A stretch of DNA of 33,167 nucleotides from Pedosphaera sp. (lineage in GTDB: Bacteria > Verrucomicrobiota > Verrucomicrobiia > Limisphaerales > F1-12-MAGs170). Positions 1 to 9,172 of the stretch are shown here, one piece after another. Location of the stretch: positions 1 through 33,167 of the forward strand of contig SIBF01000030.1 in the NCBI GenBank assembly GCA_009695275.1. Direction: 5' to 3'. How positions within the stretch are numbered: position 1 is the first letter of the stretch; each line of letters opens with the position of its first letter. Under the pieces are notes generated by a model. It ran no database searches and was not told the origin of the DNA. It saw only the letters and a list, made by a program, of their open reading frames with translations. The position numbers were made by a program, and so were the translations under genes.

Positions 1-191
1 TCTCGTGTGAGTTCACTTTGACACGCTGCGCCTATCCATTTCCGCTGTCGAGCACCCTTTTTTGCCGTGACTTGCTGAAGAGGCGGCTCTGCCCAGCGGC
101 TCGGCGGATGGTCGCGGATGGCGAATTCCAGAGACGGCTCACACTCGCGGTTTATCGGTTCACTGACCTGCTCACAAAGATCGGCACAGCG
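1..191. other. Left edge, no supported gene
   Basis: I see no reading frame with convincing protein character here. The only open frame (18-206, +) has an Arg/Cys/Pro-rich composition typical of chance frames in GC-rich DNA. The stretch may hold downstream sequence of a gene outside the window. Confidence 0.4.
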
Positions 192-491
192 TCAACTCGG
201 CCGTGATGAAGTGCTGGTCCGCTGACGACACGGAATGCGGGACCGGCGGCGGGATTGCGTTCGATTCTTCATCAGGGCAACGACACCGAAAATCGTAAGT
301 AGAATGCCAAGTATTGCAATGACACCAAAAGAAAACGTCAGCTCGCCGGGTGATGCGCCAACGGGGCAACCTAAAATCTGAACCGGTTGACCAGAGGAGA
401 TGCGCTCGCCTGTCCTTTGATACGTGGTGTAGGAAAAAATGATGAGAGCGAGTCCACAGACGATGCGGAGGGTGGCCGAGACGAAATGCAT
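192..491 (-). CDS. Small two-helix membrane protein, DUF3185-like
   Basis: A 99-residue protein with two hydrophobic segments, at about residues 5-22 and 48-72, followed by a basic, low-complexity tail rich in Arg and Ser. The layout (helix, short polar loop containing a GCPVGAS stretch, second helix, KNR stop-transfer) resembles the small DUF3185-type inner-membrane proteins, whose function is unknown. That assignment is from general resemblance only. The last 25 or so residues look like chance read-through, so the original stop may have been lost. It is divergent from the large CotH-type gene, with about 170 bp between the two starts, and that gap must hold both promoters. No clear ribosome-binding site was seen. 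Confidence 0.5.
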   Translation of the reverse strand: MHFVSATLRIVCGLALIIFSYTTYQRTGERISSGQPVQILGCPVGASPGELTFSFGVIAILGILLTIFGVVALMKNRTQSRRRSRIPCRQRTSTSSRPS

Positions 492-660
492 GGGTATTAT
501 TCGTTGTTTCTATCCGTGTCATCCGTGGTTTCTGATCTGCCGTTTTTAGGATAAACAATTGCAGTTACCCTTCCCGCCGAATCAAACGCCACGATCATCC
601 TTTTCCATTGAAGAAACCTACATCGGCCGACAACTATCCGCTTTAACAACTCACCACCTG

Positions 661-3600
661 ATGAAACATGCTGTTGCTCTGCTTTGGATTTGCGTCGCAC
701 TGACCTTCAGCCTGACGGGGCTGCAAGCCGCGACTGAACACGTCGCCATCAGCGAGATCATGTATCATCCGGTCGAGGAAGCAGCGTTTAACGCCGACGG
801 CACGCCGGTGATGGAATTGTACGAGGATGTGCATGAGTTTATTGAACTGCACAATTTCGGCACCAGCCGCGTTTTTCTGGCGGGTTGGAAAATTTCCAGC
901 GACGTTTCCTTTGCCTTCCCGGCGGGAGCGTTGATCGAACCCGGCGACTTTGTCGTCGTGGCCAAAGACCCTGAACGTCTGCGTGCGATCAACGAATACG
1001 AGTTGACCACGACAAAATTGTTCGGCCCGTGGAAGGGTTCTTTGAGCAATCATGGCGAAACAATCAAACTCAAGGATGCCTCGGATCAAACGGTGGACAG
1101 TGTCAGCTACTCGTCAGATTTTCCATGGCCCATCGGTGCAAACGCGCTTGGTGCCGACGAAGAATGGACCGGTGCCAAAGCTGTCGATCACCAATATCGC
1201 GGGCGTTCGCTGGAGCGCGTGAGTTTTGCCAGCCCGGGCGATGATCCGGCGAACTGGCTGGCGTCACCGCTGCCAGGCGAACCCAGCCCGGGGCGGCCCA
1301 ACCCGGTGCAACGGGATGCTCCACGGCCCGTGGTTAGCATGCTGCATATCGCGCAGGCGAGCGACGGCCATCGATTGATTCGCCCGGATCAACCGGCGCG
1401 GATCGACAGCCTCTTCTCGGGGACGAACGAACTGTCAGGCGTTAAGATCGATTATTTCGTCGATGACATCCAACGCACCAATGAGTTGGTGACGCGATTG
1501 CCCATGCTCGTCGCCGGGCGGGCTGGCGAAGGCCGGTTTTCCGTCGAGCTGCCGGGCCATACGAATCGGAGCGTTGTGCGCTACCGCATTCTGGCGAACC
1601 GCGGCGGAGTGGACGAAGTGGTTTCACCGCGCCCTGATGATCCCTACGGCTGGCATGCGTATTTCGTCTCGCCCGTGCGAGATCTTGCCGTGCCAAGTTA
1701 CGACATTTTTATTTCATCAAACAGCCTGACCGTTCTTCGCACGAACATCGCATCTGACCCGAGACGTTACACCAGGCCTGATCCTCCGGGCCGCCCGCGC
1801 AAGTCGTGGAACGCCACGCAACCGGCAATCTTCGTTCATGACGGCGTGGTTTACGACATCCAGATACGCTATCACGGCAGCCAGTTTCGCCGCGAAGTGG
1901 GTCGCAAATCCTACAAAGTCTTTTTTCCGGATTACCGCCGCTTCAACGGACAAGGCAGTTTCTTCATTACGGACAAGGATTATCAAACCGAAGCCGGCCA
2001 CGCGATCTTTCGGGCGGTGGGTGTGCCGACATCACTCACGCGCTGGGTCGATCTTTACTTGAACAATACGAGCCGCCTGCGCCGCCTTGAACAGGAGGAG
2101 TACAATCTTCAGTTGCTCGATCGATTCCACGAGGAGCAGGCAATGCTGCACCCGAACCAACCCCTGGAACTTTCAGGCGACATTTTCAAATCGGCGGGAG
2201 TTTTCGATGCCAGCGGTGGTCCTTTCGGGCCGGGCAATGGCCGCCCCCTCCCCGCACGCGTGGTCTCGACCAACAAAAGCATCATCTATTGGACACCCCT
2301 TCAGCGCTATGAATGGACCTACGCCCTTCAGGATCACGGCTGGCGGGGCCACAAGGCGTTAATGGCAATGATTGATGGCCTATGGGCAGCTCGCAACGCG
2401 CGCAACTCCGCGCCGACTACCAATGAGATCCCCCAACTGCGGGATTATTTTGCAAAGAACTGGGATGTGGATCAGACGCTGACTTATCTTGCCACCATCA
2501 ACTGGATGGTGCCGTGGGATGACGTCAATCAGAACTATTTCGTCTGGCAACGGCGCAACGGACTTTGGTCAATGGCGCCGTGGGATTTTGACAGCGTGAT
2601 GAATGGCCAGGCGGCATCCGGATCCATCTTCAACGGCCTGCCGAACGCAACGCCAGCGAACACATTCAAAGAAAGTTTCATCGCGGCCTACCGCGAGGAG
2701 TTCAAGGACCGCATCTGGTGGCTGAACAACACAGTCCTTCATCCGGACAATCTGGCAGCGCTGGGCGTCAGCAATAATATCCGTACCTGGGCGGTCGGTC
2801 GCTTGCGGTCCGTCAACAGCCAGAGCGGCCGAGGGGTGTTTGAACGCCCGACTAAACCACTGAACCAATCGCCTGCAAGTGGCCAGAACATCGGCCCCTT
2901 CGCGCGGCTCGAAGCCTCAGCCTACACCTACTCGACCAACCCCGTCGTCGCTCACGCTGCGACGACATGGCTGATTCGTTCAGCGAGCGGCACGTACTAC
3001 GCGCCCGTGCTGCAACTGACGACAACGAACGATTTGACCATGCTGGCGATTCCGTTCGAACGATTGACGGTCGGCGAAACCTTTTTTTGGAAATGCTCGT
3101 TCACGGACGCCAACGGTCATCCGTCGCTGTTTTCCGTCGAGACTCCGTTTCGGTTTGGCGCTGACACACCCGGTGCCGATGCCATCATCATGAACGAAAT
3201 CTTCGCCAGCCCTTCCAGCTCACCGGCCAACAACGCGCCCTCGTTTGACTTCATTGAACTGCACAATCCGAGCAGCCAGACTCAGAGCCTCGACGGCTTC
3301 AGTTTGACCGACGATTTATTGCAGCCGGCTAAATTTCCATTTCCGCCGAGTACCTTGATCCCGGCCCACGGTTACCTCGTCATGCATTGCGACACGTTGA
3401 CGGCGGAACCCGGCTTGCACACCGGCTTCAGCTTGAAACAATCGGGCGAAACAATTGGACTGTTCCTCAGTTCCACGAACGGGCACGTGCTTCGAGATGT
3501 CGCCACCTTTGGCCGGCAATTGCCGAATCAATCGATCGGCCGCAACCCCGACGGCGCGGGAGCGTGGACGTTGAACATCCCAACGCCAGGGCGCGCCAAT

Positions 3601-4422
3601 GAGCAACAAGCCGTCGGTACGCCGACGCGTCTGAAGATTAACGAATGGATGGCCAACCCAGCCAAAGGAGAAGATTGGATCGAGCTGTTCAATGCGGATG
3701 CACAGGCTGTGAATCTAGGCGGGTTGATGCTTACCGACGATTTGGAAAAGAACACCAAGTCACCGATCACGCCGCTCTCGTTCATCGCTGGTGAAGGATT
3801 CGCCGTGTTCACCGCCGATGGAAATCCAGGCAAAGGCCCCGACCATGTTGCATTTCAGTTGAGCAGTGAAGGTTCGGCAATCGGCCTCTACTCGGCGAAA
3901 GGCGAGTTGATCGATTCGGTGATGTTCGGGCCACAAGCCGCGGATGTCTCCGCCGGACGGATTCCAGATGGGGCGGAGGTCGTTTACGCGTTTCCAATGT
4001 TATCGACGCCCGGGAAAAGCAATGCTGTCGATGCCAATGCTGACGGCTTGCCCGACGCCTGGGAACTCGCCAACGCACTCACTCCGGCCAACCGTGACAC
4101 CGCCGCGCTTGACACCGACGCCGACGGATTCACCAACTTGCAGGAATTCCAGATCGGCACGGACCCTCACGACGCGCACAGCAACCTGCAGGTTGAAATC
4201 ACGCTGTCCGCCGAGAGCCATGCGCGACCAGTGACGCTTCGATTCGCCGCCGCTGCCGGCCACTCGTACACCGTGCAATGCCGCGATGCTTTCCCCGATA
4301 GCGTGTGGCGAAAACTTGTGGATGTGCACGCTTTGCCAACGAGCCGGGTCGCGGAGATCACACAGCCTTCTGCGGCCAATGGCACCAGTTACTACCGCGT
4401 CGTCACGCCGCAGTTGCCGTAA
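661..4422 (+). CDS. Secreted CotH-kinase-like protein with three lamin-tail domains
   Basis: A secreted protein of about 1253 residues. I chose the start at 661 because it is directly followed by a classical signal peptide (Lys-His, then a hydrophobic core ending near LQAATE); the frame itself is open from 559. The order of domains is a lamin-tail-like domain (about residues 28-190, beginning ISEIMYHP), a CotH-like domain (about 347-720, with a WSMAPWDFDS motif typical of this family), a second lamin-tail domain (about 841-980, MNEIFASP and DFIELHNPS) and a third (about 990-1110, INEWMANP and DWIELFN). A Ca-binding thrombospondin-3/EF-hand-like Asp-rich stretch (about 1123-1173) and a beta-rich C-terminus follow. 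CotH proteins include spore-coat protein kinases. In Verrucomicrobiota such giant versions are common and their substrates are unknown. I see no PEP-CTERM sorting tail. Kinase activity here is inference. Confidence 0.85.
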   Translation: MKHAVALLWICVALTFSLTGLQAATEHVAISEIMYHPVEEAAFNADGTPVMELYEDVHEFIELHNFGTSRVFLAGWKISSDVSFAFPAGALIEPGDFVVVAKDPERLRAINEYELTTTKLFGPWKGSLSNHGETIKLKDASDQTVDSVSYSSDFPWPIGANALGADEEWTGAKAVDHQYRGRSLERVSFASPGDDPANWLASPLPGEPSPGRPNPVQRDAPRPVVSMLHIAQASDGHRLIRPDQPARIDSLFSGTNELSGVKIDYFVDDIQRTNELVTRLPMLVAGRAGEGRFSVELPGHTNRSVVRYRILANRGGVDEVVSPRPDDPYGWHAYFVSPVRDLAVPSYDIFISSNSLTVLRTNIASDPRRYTRPDPPGRPRKSWNATQPAIFVHDGVVYDIQIRYHGSQFRREVGRKSYKVFFPDYRRFNGQGSFFITDKDYQTEAGHAIFRAVGVPTSLTRWVDLYLNNTSRLRRLEQEEYNLQLLDRFHEEQAMLHPNQPLELSGDIFKSAGVFDASGGPFGPGNGRPLPARVVSTNKSIIYWTPLQRYEWTYALQDHGWRGHKALMAMIDGLWAARNARNSAPTTNEIPQLRDYFAKNWDVDQTLTYLATINWMVPWDDVNQNYFVWQRRNGLWSMAPWDFDSVMNGQAASGSIFNGLPNATPANTFKESFIAAYREEFKDRIWWLNNTVLHPDNLAALGVSNNIRTWAVGRLRSVNSQSGRGVFERPTKPLNQSPASGQNIGPFARLEASAYTYSTNPVVAHAATTWLIRSASGTYYAPVLQLTTTNDLTMLAIPFERLTVGETFFWKCSFTDANGHPSLFSVETPFRFGADTPGADAIIMNEIFASPSSSPANNAPSFDFIELHNPSSQTQSLDGFSLTDDLLQPAKFPFPPSTLIPAHGYLVMHCDTLTAEPGLHTGFSLKQSGETIGLFLSSTNGHVLRDVATFGRQLPNQSIGRNPDGAGAWTLNIPTPGRANEQQAVGTPTRLKINEWMANPAKGEDWIELFNADAQAVNLGGLMLTDDLEKNTKSPITPLSFIAGEGFAVFTADGNPGKGPDHVAFQLSSEGSAIGLYSAKGELIDSVMFGPQAADVSAGRIPDGAEVVYAFPMLSTPGKSNAVDANADGLPDAWELANALTPANRDTAALDTDADGFTNLQEFQIGTDPHDAHSNLQVEITLSAESHARPVTLRFAAAAGHSYTVQCRDAFPDSVWRKLVDVHALPTSRVAEITQPSAANGTSYYRVVTPQLP

Positions 4423-4538
4423 GCGATTGTTTGGGTGAAGGCGAAGCGAACCGAACGCTCTTCATCCTCCAAACTCTGGGCGTGTCAGGAGCTGCATTGG
4501 TTCGCCCGCAACCCCACTTGGCTTCGAACGATTGCCCC

Positions 4539-5096
4539 TCACGGATCCAGAGATGAACGAGCCATGGTGATCCGAAATGATGGTTCGGAAGAGAAATTCG
4601 AGCGGGCAGCTTCGTGATTGAGCAGTTGATCCAAGGCCTCTGGCGAACGGTTCAAGGCAAGACGATACGTGATGAGGTTGGCGCTAACTGTGTCGGGCTC
4701 CCCTTTCCGCTCCGGTTCAGGCGTCAGCTCTCCGGCAATCTGTGTTGGAGGCGTGGGCCGGTGAAGAAGCGCGAACCATCCAGCGATCATGAGCACCACC
4801 GCCGCGACAGACGCTATGCGCAGCCAAAGTGGAATGCCGCTTCCAGGCATACTACGCGGATCACGGCCTCGGATGGCCGAGGCGACACGGGCATAGATGC
4901 GCGGTGAAACTTCTTCAGAGGGCAACTGACGAGAGGCAGTTGTGTGGCTGTCACAAAGCACCGACGTCTCTTGAAAATACGCGCGGCAGGAAGGGCACTG
5001 CTCCAGGTGCCGTTTCACTTCAGCGGTCTCTCGCGCTTCCAGTGACGCGGCTGCGAGGAGAGCGATGGATTCACGATAGCGGGCACAGGTCTTCAT
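4539..5096 (-). CDS. Anti-sigma factor with N-terminal zinc finger
   Basis: A 185-residue membrane protein. The N-terminus has a zf-HC2-type anti-sigma zinc finger: Cys4, then His30, Cys34 and Cys37 in an HLEQCPSC motif, the usual H-x3-C-x2-C arrangement. A single transmembrane helix follows at about residues 88-111 (LWLRIASVAAVVLMIAGW), leaving a C-terminal domain of about 75 residues outside the cytoplasmic membrane. Its ATG overlaps the end of the sigma-factor gene by 4 bp, so the two are very likely translationally coupled. The family role is to hold the cognate ECF sigma factor inactive until an envelope or redox signal arrives; the signal cannot be read from the sequence. The outer domain matches nothing I recognise. 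Confidence 0.88.
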   Translation of the reverse strand: MKTCARYRESIALLAAASLEARETAEVKRHLEQCPSCRAYFQETSVLCDSHTTASRQLPSEEVSPRIYARVASAIRGRDPRSMPGSGIPLWLRIASVAAVVLMIAGWFALLHRPTPPTQIAGELTPEPERKGEPDTVSANLITYRLALNRSPEALDQLLNHEAARSNFSSEPSFRITMARSSLDP

Positions 5097-5710
5097 AAGT
5101 TTCGGTTCTCAGCAATGGACTTCATCCGCCGCAGTTTTTCGAGTCCGTGAAACAACCGCGATTTCACGGTGCCCACGGAGCAGTCAAGCGCCGCGGCGAT
5201 TCCTTCGAGTGAATCCCCGGCATAGAAACGCAGATAAACAACCTCGCGCTGTTTCGCGGGCAGTTTCTCAAGGCTTCGCAACACTCGCGTGGCATTCTCT
5301 TCCCGCTCCGCCGACGAGCCGGGAGTGGGGCTCAAGTCTGGCACGGTGGCCAGAAAGTTCTCGGCTTGTTCGCGTTCACCACCAAACAAGAATGAAAAGG
5401 GAAGAGGCCACTTTTTTCGTCGCGAGTTGCGGTGCCGGTGAATCAAGATGCTGCACAGCCAGGTGAAGAAGTGGCATCGTCCGCCAAAGCGTGGCAGGCC
5501 GCGCCACGCCGCAATAAATGTCTCCTGTACGAGATCCTCCGCCATCGCCGAGTCACCGCTCAACGCGATGGCCTGGCACAGCAGGCGGTCACCGTGCTGG
5601 CGACAGAGTTCGTCGAAGGCCTCAAGGTCGCCAGTTCGGGCCCGATCGATGAGATCGAGCCCGTCGCTGGCAGTTGGTTCCAACAAATCCCTGTTTGAAG
5701 TGGTGCTCAC
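5093..5710 (-). CDS. ECF-type RNA polymerase sigma factor
   Basis: A 205-residue sigma-70 family protein of the extracytoplasmic-function group. Region 2 is visible at about residues 30-100 (AEDLVQETFIAAWRGLPRF, followed by a Trp-rich, basic helix), and region 4 at about 145-198, with LPAKQREVVYLRFY and the helix-turn-helix GTVKSRLFHGLEKLR. A variable linker of about 45 residues separates them. It directs RNA polymerase to a small regulon. The overlapping downstream gene is its anti-sigma factor. The secreted-protein gene on the same strand ends only about 39 bp upstream of this start, so all three may share a transcript, although a separate autoregulated promoter cannot be excluded. Confidence 0.93.
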   Translation of the reverse strand: MSTTSNRDLLEPTASDGLDLIDRARTGDLEAFDELCRQHGDRLLCQAIALSGDSAMAEDLVQETFIAAWRGLPRFGGRCHFFTWLCSILIHRHRNSRRKKWPLPFSFLFGGEREQAENFLATVPDLSPTPGSSAEREENATRVLRSLEKLPAKQREVVYLRFYAGDSLEGIAAALDCSVGTVKSRLFHGLEKLRRMKSIAENRNL

Positions 5711-5749
5711 ACGGTATCGGCGGAACTAAATCCAGGAATCCGGACTCGT

Positions 5750-6994
5750 TCAGTTCACCTTCTTGCCTGCGTTCTTGCCGTCCAGATTGAAAGCAGGCCC
5801 GTCCTTCTCGATGAAGATCAACGATGCATTCCAGTCATCCATGTATCGCATCTTTGAGGTCAACTCAAAGCCCCGATCCACACCATCGAGTTGAAACCGT
5901 CTGAACTGAAAGGGCTCGTTGAACAACGGATCAACAACCTGGCTGAGTCCCGCCTCGCCCTTTTCCCGATAGGCAAGCGCGGCGCGCAACATCGCGATCT
6001 TGACCTGAATGGCGAACTCCTTTAGTCGGCACTTCTCGAATGCCGGGAAGAAGACTTGCACCAGCTTGTTCGGGTGCTGCTGCACCTTTTCATTGAACGC
6101 CCTGATTCCTGGCAGGAACTGAGAGTACGACGCCCTCATGAGCACTTCCGCCTCATCGTAGAGTGCATCCAGCTCCTTGAGTTGGCGAAGAAGTCCTGCT
6201 GTCGTGCCACCGGCGGCTTCGATGATTTGATCGGCCTTGGGGGAGGCTGGTCCTTCGCCTTCATCCGAAGCCAGTGAAGTCAACAGTTTGCGTGCGCCCT
6301 TCAACGCCTCGTGCTCGTCGTTTGAAACTTTTTGGAGCTTCTCGATCTTCCGAGTCAACCAGTCGCGGAAAGCGATGCGCTCCGTGGGAACACACTGTGC
6401 GATCGTGCCTCTTGCCGGTGCGGCGGCAATGCCGTCCATGATTTGCCGCAAAGTTTCCGGGCTTAAACGAAACCAGTTCTCCGCGAGGCCGGACGCCAGG
6501 ATGTTCTCGATCGCGATTTGAACGAGTGCCGAGATGAGCACGCCATCTGTGGAGAGCTGTCGTCCGAGCACAAATGCCGCGAGGAAATCGTCGCGGGCGT
6601 CGTCCGGGCGACCGTCCTCCAGATCCCAGCGCATCCGCAGCCGCGCCGCCTGCGCGAACGACTTCGCCTTGGCCAGGCTGGGCAGGAACAGCTCGGGTCC
6701 CTCTGAAATATCGTATCCCCAATCGCACGGCGCCTTCTGCCTTGCCGAGTGACGAAGGAGCTTGAAGGAACTGTCATAACTCACGATCAGTTTGCGGAAC
6801 TCATCGTCGAGTCCTCGGCCGCGCCATTCATTGGTGAACAGGTGATCCTGTGCTGAGCGATCTGGCATCACGGCCACAGCCTGCCAGTAGAGCAACGCCG
6901 GGTTGATGTCGGTGCGCGAAGCGGAATCATTCGCCGCGAACCCGGTCATGGCAAAGGTGAGGAACGTCAATAGAATTGCTGCGATAGTCTTCAT
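5750..6994 (-). CDS. Secreted protein of unknown function
   Basis: A 414-residue protein starting with a signal peptide (MKTIAAILLTFLTFAMTGFA, then AND). The mature part is rich in alpha-helix, and I recognise no catalytic motif. Stretches such as NPALLYWQAVAVMPD near the N-terminus, RMRWDLEDGRPDDARDDFLA in the first half, and a heptad-like Leu/Glu-rich middle resemble large, poorly described secreted protein families frequent in Verrucomicrobiota and Planctomycetota. It lies directly upstream of the ECF sigma/anti-sigma pair on the same strand, so a link to envelope sensing is possible but unproven. The start is well placed because the signal peptide begins at the first Met. Confidence 0.75.
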   Translation of the reverse strand: MKTIAAILLTFLTFAMTGFAANDSASRTDINPALLYWQAVAVMPDRSAQDHLFTNEWRGRGLDDEFRKLIVSYDSSFKLLRHSARQKAPCDWGYDISEGPELFLPSLAKAKSFAQAARLRMRWDLEDGRPDDARDDFLAAFVLGRQLSTDGVLISALVQIAIENILASGLAENWFRLSPETLRQIMDGIAAAPARGTIAQCVPTERIAFRDWLTRKIEKLQKVSNDEHEALKGARKLLTSLASDEGEGPASPKADQIIEAAGGTTAGLLRQLKELDALYDEAEVLMRASYSQFLPGIRAFNEKVQQHPNKLVQVFFPAFEKCRLKEFAIQVKIAMLRAALAYREKGEAGLSQVVDPLFNEPFQFRRFQLDGVDRGFELTSKMRYMDDWNASLIFIEKDGPAFNLDGKNAGKKVN

Positions 6995-7534
6995 GTTATG
7001 TTTCGAGTCTTGATTTCTTGTCTAAAATTTCGCGGCCGCTTGAAGGTTAGTCACGGTCAACAAGGGAAAGGTTCACTTTTTCTTGGGAATTCACCCTGCT
7101 CAAACGTTTAGAGCTAACTTGAGCCGGATCAATCCGATAGCAGCGCGGGATTCATTCCACCGCGATGCAAGAACGTCCGATGGCATGCGGGCCTTGTGAT
7201 CTGACGCGCCATCGAATACGAGGTCACTAAATCGTGGCAGCGACAAGGGTCAAGGTGCCGGAGCGAAATTGTATTGCACCATTGGACATTCCACGCGGCT
7301 GCGGAATGAATTCCGCGTTCCTGCTGCATGGATTCGGTTGAACTCTAGCGGACGCTTGCAACAGGCAAATGAGTAGAGAATGGAGTCATCACCGTACCTT
7401 GGTGTTGTTGGGGGATGCAGAAGTCCTGTCATCGTTCGTGACGGGCTGAGGACAGCCAGCCCTATCCGCGGGATTATTCTGGAAACCTCGATTCAGCCGC
7501 GATGAATGAGGTTCTGGCGCAGGGGCACCGGTGC
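6995..7534. other. Intergenic region of 540 bp with short palindromes
   Basis: No convincing gene. Both small open frames here (7129-7329 and 7250-7432, minus) have a random look. The region carries a short inverted repeat at 7301-7316 (arms GCGGAAT and ATTCCGC around GA). A related sequence in the opposite orientation lies at about 7144-7158. A GGCTG/CAGCC hairpin-like sequence sits at about 7443-7462. These resemble dispersed extragenic repeats. The part next to 6994 should contain the promoter of the secreted-protein gene. Confidence 0.55.
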
Positions 7535-9172
7535 TCACGCAATTCGCAGCCAGAGCGTTTTCAGATAGCCAGGCTCGCTTCTTGTGATGGGGAAATCCGG
7601 CGGCTGGGGAACATAATGCTTTTGGTCTATTTTTCGCCCTGATGCTGATACAGCTTCGGAGACGGTCTGCTCAAAGTCCTGTGGTTTCAGCTTCGCGGCG
7701 TTGGTGCTGGCAAGGAGCGTTCCTCCGGGCCGGAGGACGTTCAGCGCCGCAATCACCAATCTGCCGTAATCACGTTCTACCAGGAAGACGCCGTGTTCAC
7801 GCGATTGAGAGAACGTGGGAGGATCAAGAATTACCGCATCGAAGAGCCGCTTCTTTTTTGCGAACCGTTTGAGCCAGTCGAAAGTGTCGCCATAGATGAA
7901 GTCATGCCCGGCGGGATCGAGATCGTTGAGAGTAAAGTTGCGGCGGCCCCATTCGAGATATTTGCGTGAAAGATCAAGGCTGGTGACGCGCGCTCCGGAT
8001 CGTGCAGCGCTGACGGAAAATCCGCATGTGTAGGCAAAGGTGTTCAGAACTTCGCCCCCTTTCGCAGGATCTTGAAACAGGGGAAATCCAGATGCAATGT
8101 GGCCGGTGAGAAACCGCCTCCGGTTATCCCGCTGGTCAAGAAAGAGGCCGACCGAATATCCTTCACGGAAGCTGAGGAGAAATTTCAGTCCGTTTTCACG
8201 GATGAGAAACTCGTCTGGCGCTTTCTCGCCAAGAACGAGGGCTGGCGAGACATCCGGGGTCTTGCTCTGGCGCACGTGACGGTTGAGGACTTTGTGGTAA
8301 GCGCCTTGAATTCCCAAATTGATTTGGGTTTTCCGTAAAGTCTCCATTTGCGACGCGGTGAGGTCTGTCTCGCTTTGAGAAAGCAGGAATTCTCCGAGCC
8401 GATCCACGTACCAGCCGGACGATCCGTCGGTAGCTCCGTGGATGAGCCGGTAAGCATTCGTGTCCTTGGAGCTGATCACGGCCATTCTGAGTTGCCTGCG
8501 GTGGTTCGCCGAGAAATCAGCCTCAACCTCAAACTTCACAAGATTGCCGGTTTCTGGATGCCGGAACTCGATGCTGGCTGCGTGGAGGCATACACGTGGC
8601 GCAGTCGAGCCTCCGTAAAGGGTATCACCGAGGATTGGAAATCCACTCGTTGCCGCATGGACCCGGATCTGATGCGTGCGCCCTGTGAGTGGCTCGGCCG
8701 ACAACCTCGTTCGTCCTGCCTCTCTCGAATCAACATGAAAATGAGTTTCCGCACGTTCAGCTCCCGCGCGAAACGGCTGACTAACGTAATGGTCTCCTAC
8801 CCGCTTGAGAGTCGAGACCACGGTCAGTTCCTGGCTTGAAACGGGTTTATCCGTGAGCAGCAGATATGATTTGCGGATGGAGCGATCGGCGAACTGTTGA
8901 GTGAGTGAACGATTGGCCAGCGCTGTCTTGGAGAACACGATGACGCCGGAGGTTTCCTTGTCCAGGCGCTGAACAATGGCGAGATCACCCCAGCGCGGCT
9001 CGCGATGACGCAACCAGTCGTAGATCCCTTCGCCCGCATAAGGTGCTGGCGCATGGGTGTTCCATCCGGCGGGCTTGTTTGCCACCAGCAGATGATCATC
9101 TTCAAACAGGATCAGCTCGTTCACGGGAGCGGGATACGGGTGGTGCGGACGATGGATCACCAAAAATTCCAT
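7535..9172 (-). CDS. Fused RluA-type pseudouridine synthase and RlmI-like rRNA methyltransferase
   Basis: A two-enzyme protein of 545 residues. The N-terminal half (about 18-222) is an RluA-family pseudouridine synthase: the catalytic motif is VQRLDKETSG with Asp71, although the usual His before Arg-Leu-Asp is Gln. The family motif TGRTHQIRVHAA lies at about 163-174. The C-terminal half (about 235-545) is a class I SAM-dependent methyltransferase of the RlmI/RlmK group, with NTFAYTCGFSVSAA (SAM-binding motif I, about 377-390) and DPPTF (about 450-454). It lacks the N-terminal PUA domain that E. coli RlmI has. I chose the start at 9172; the longer frame to 9304 runs antisense-like through the CPBP gene. 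The gene overlaps the end of the upstream CPBP gene by 16 bp. It probably modifies structured RNA, most likely 23S rRNA; the target bases are not inferable. Confidence 0.85.
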   Translation of the reverse strand: MEFLVIHRPHHPYPAPVNELILFEDDHLLVANKPAGWNTHAPAPYAGEGIYDWLRHREPRWGDLAIVQRLDKETSGVIVFSKTALANRSLTQQFADRSIRKSYLLLTDKPVSSQELTVVSTLKRVGDHYVSQPFRAGAERAETHFHVDSREAGRTRLSAEPLTGRTHQIRVHAATSGFPILGDTLYGGSTAPRVCLHAASIEFRHPETGNLVKFEVEADFSANHRRQLRMAVISSKDTNAYRLIHGATDGSSGWYVDRLGEFLLSQSETDLTASQMETLRKTQINLGIQGAYHKVLNRHVRQSKTPDVSPALVLGEKAPDEFLIRENGLKFLLSFREGYSVGLFLDQRDNRRRFLTGHIASGFPLFQDPAKGGEVLNTFAYTCGFSVSAARSGARVTSLDLSRKYLEWGRRNFTLNDLDPAGHDFIYGDTFDWLKRFAKKKRLFDAVILDPPTFSQSREHGVFLVERDYGRLVIAALNVLRPGGTLLASTNAAKLKPQDFEQTVSEAVSASGRKIDQKHYVPQPPDFPITRSEPGYLKTLWLRIA

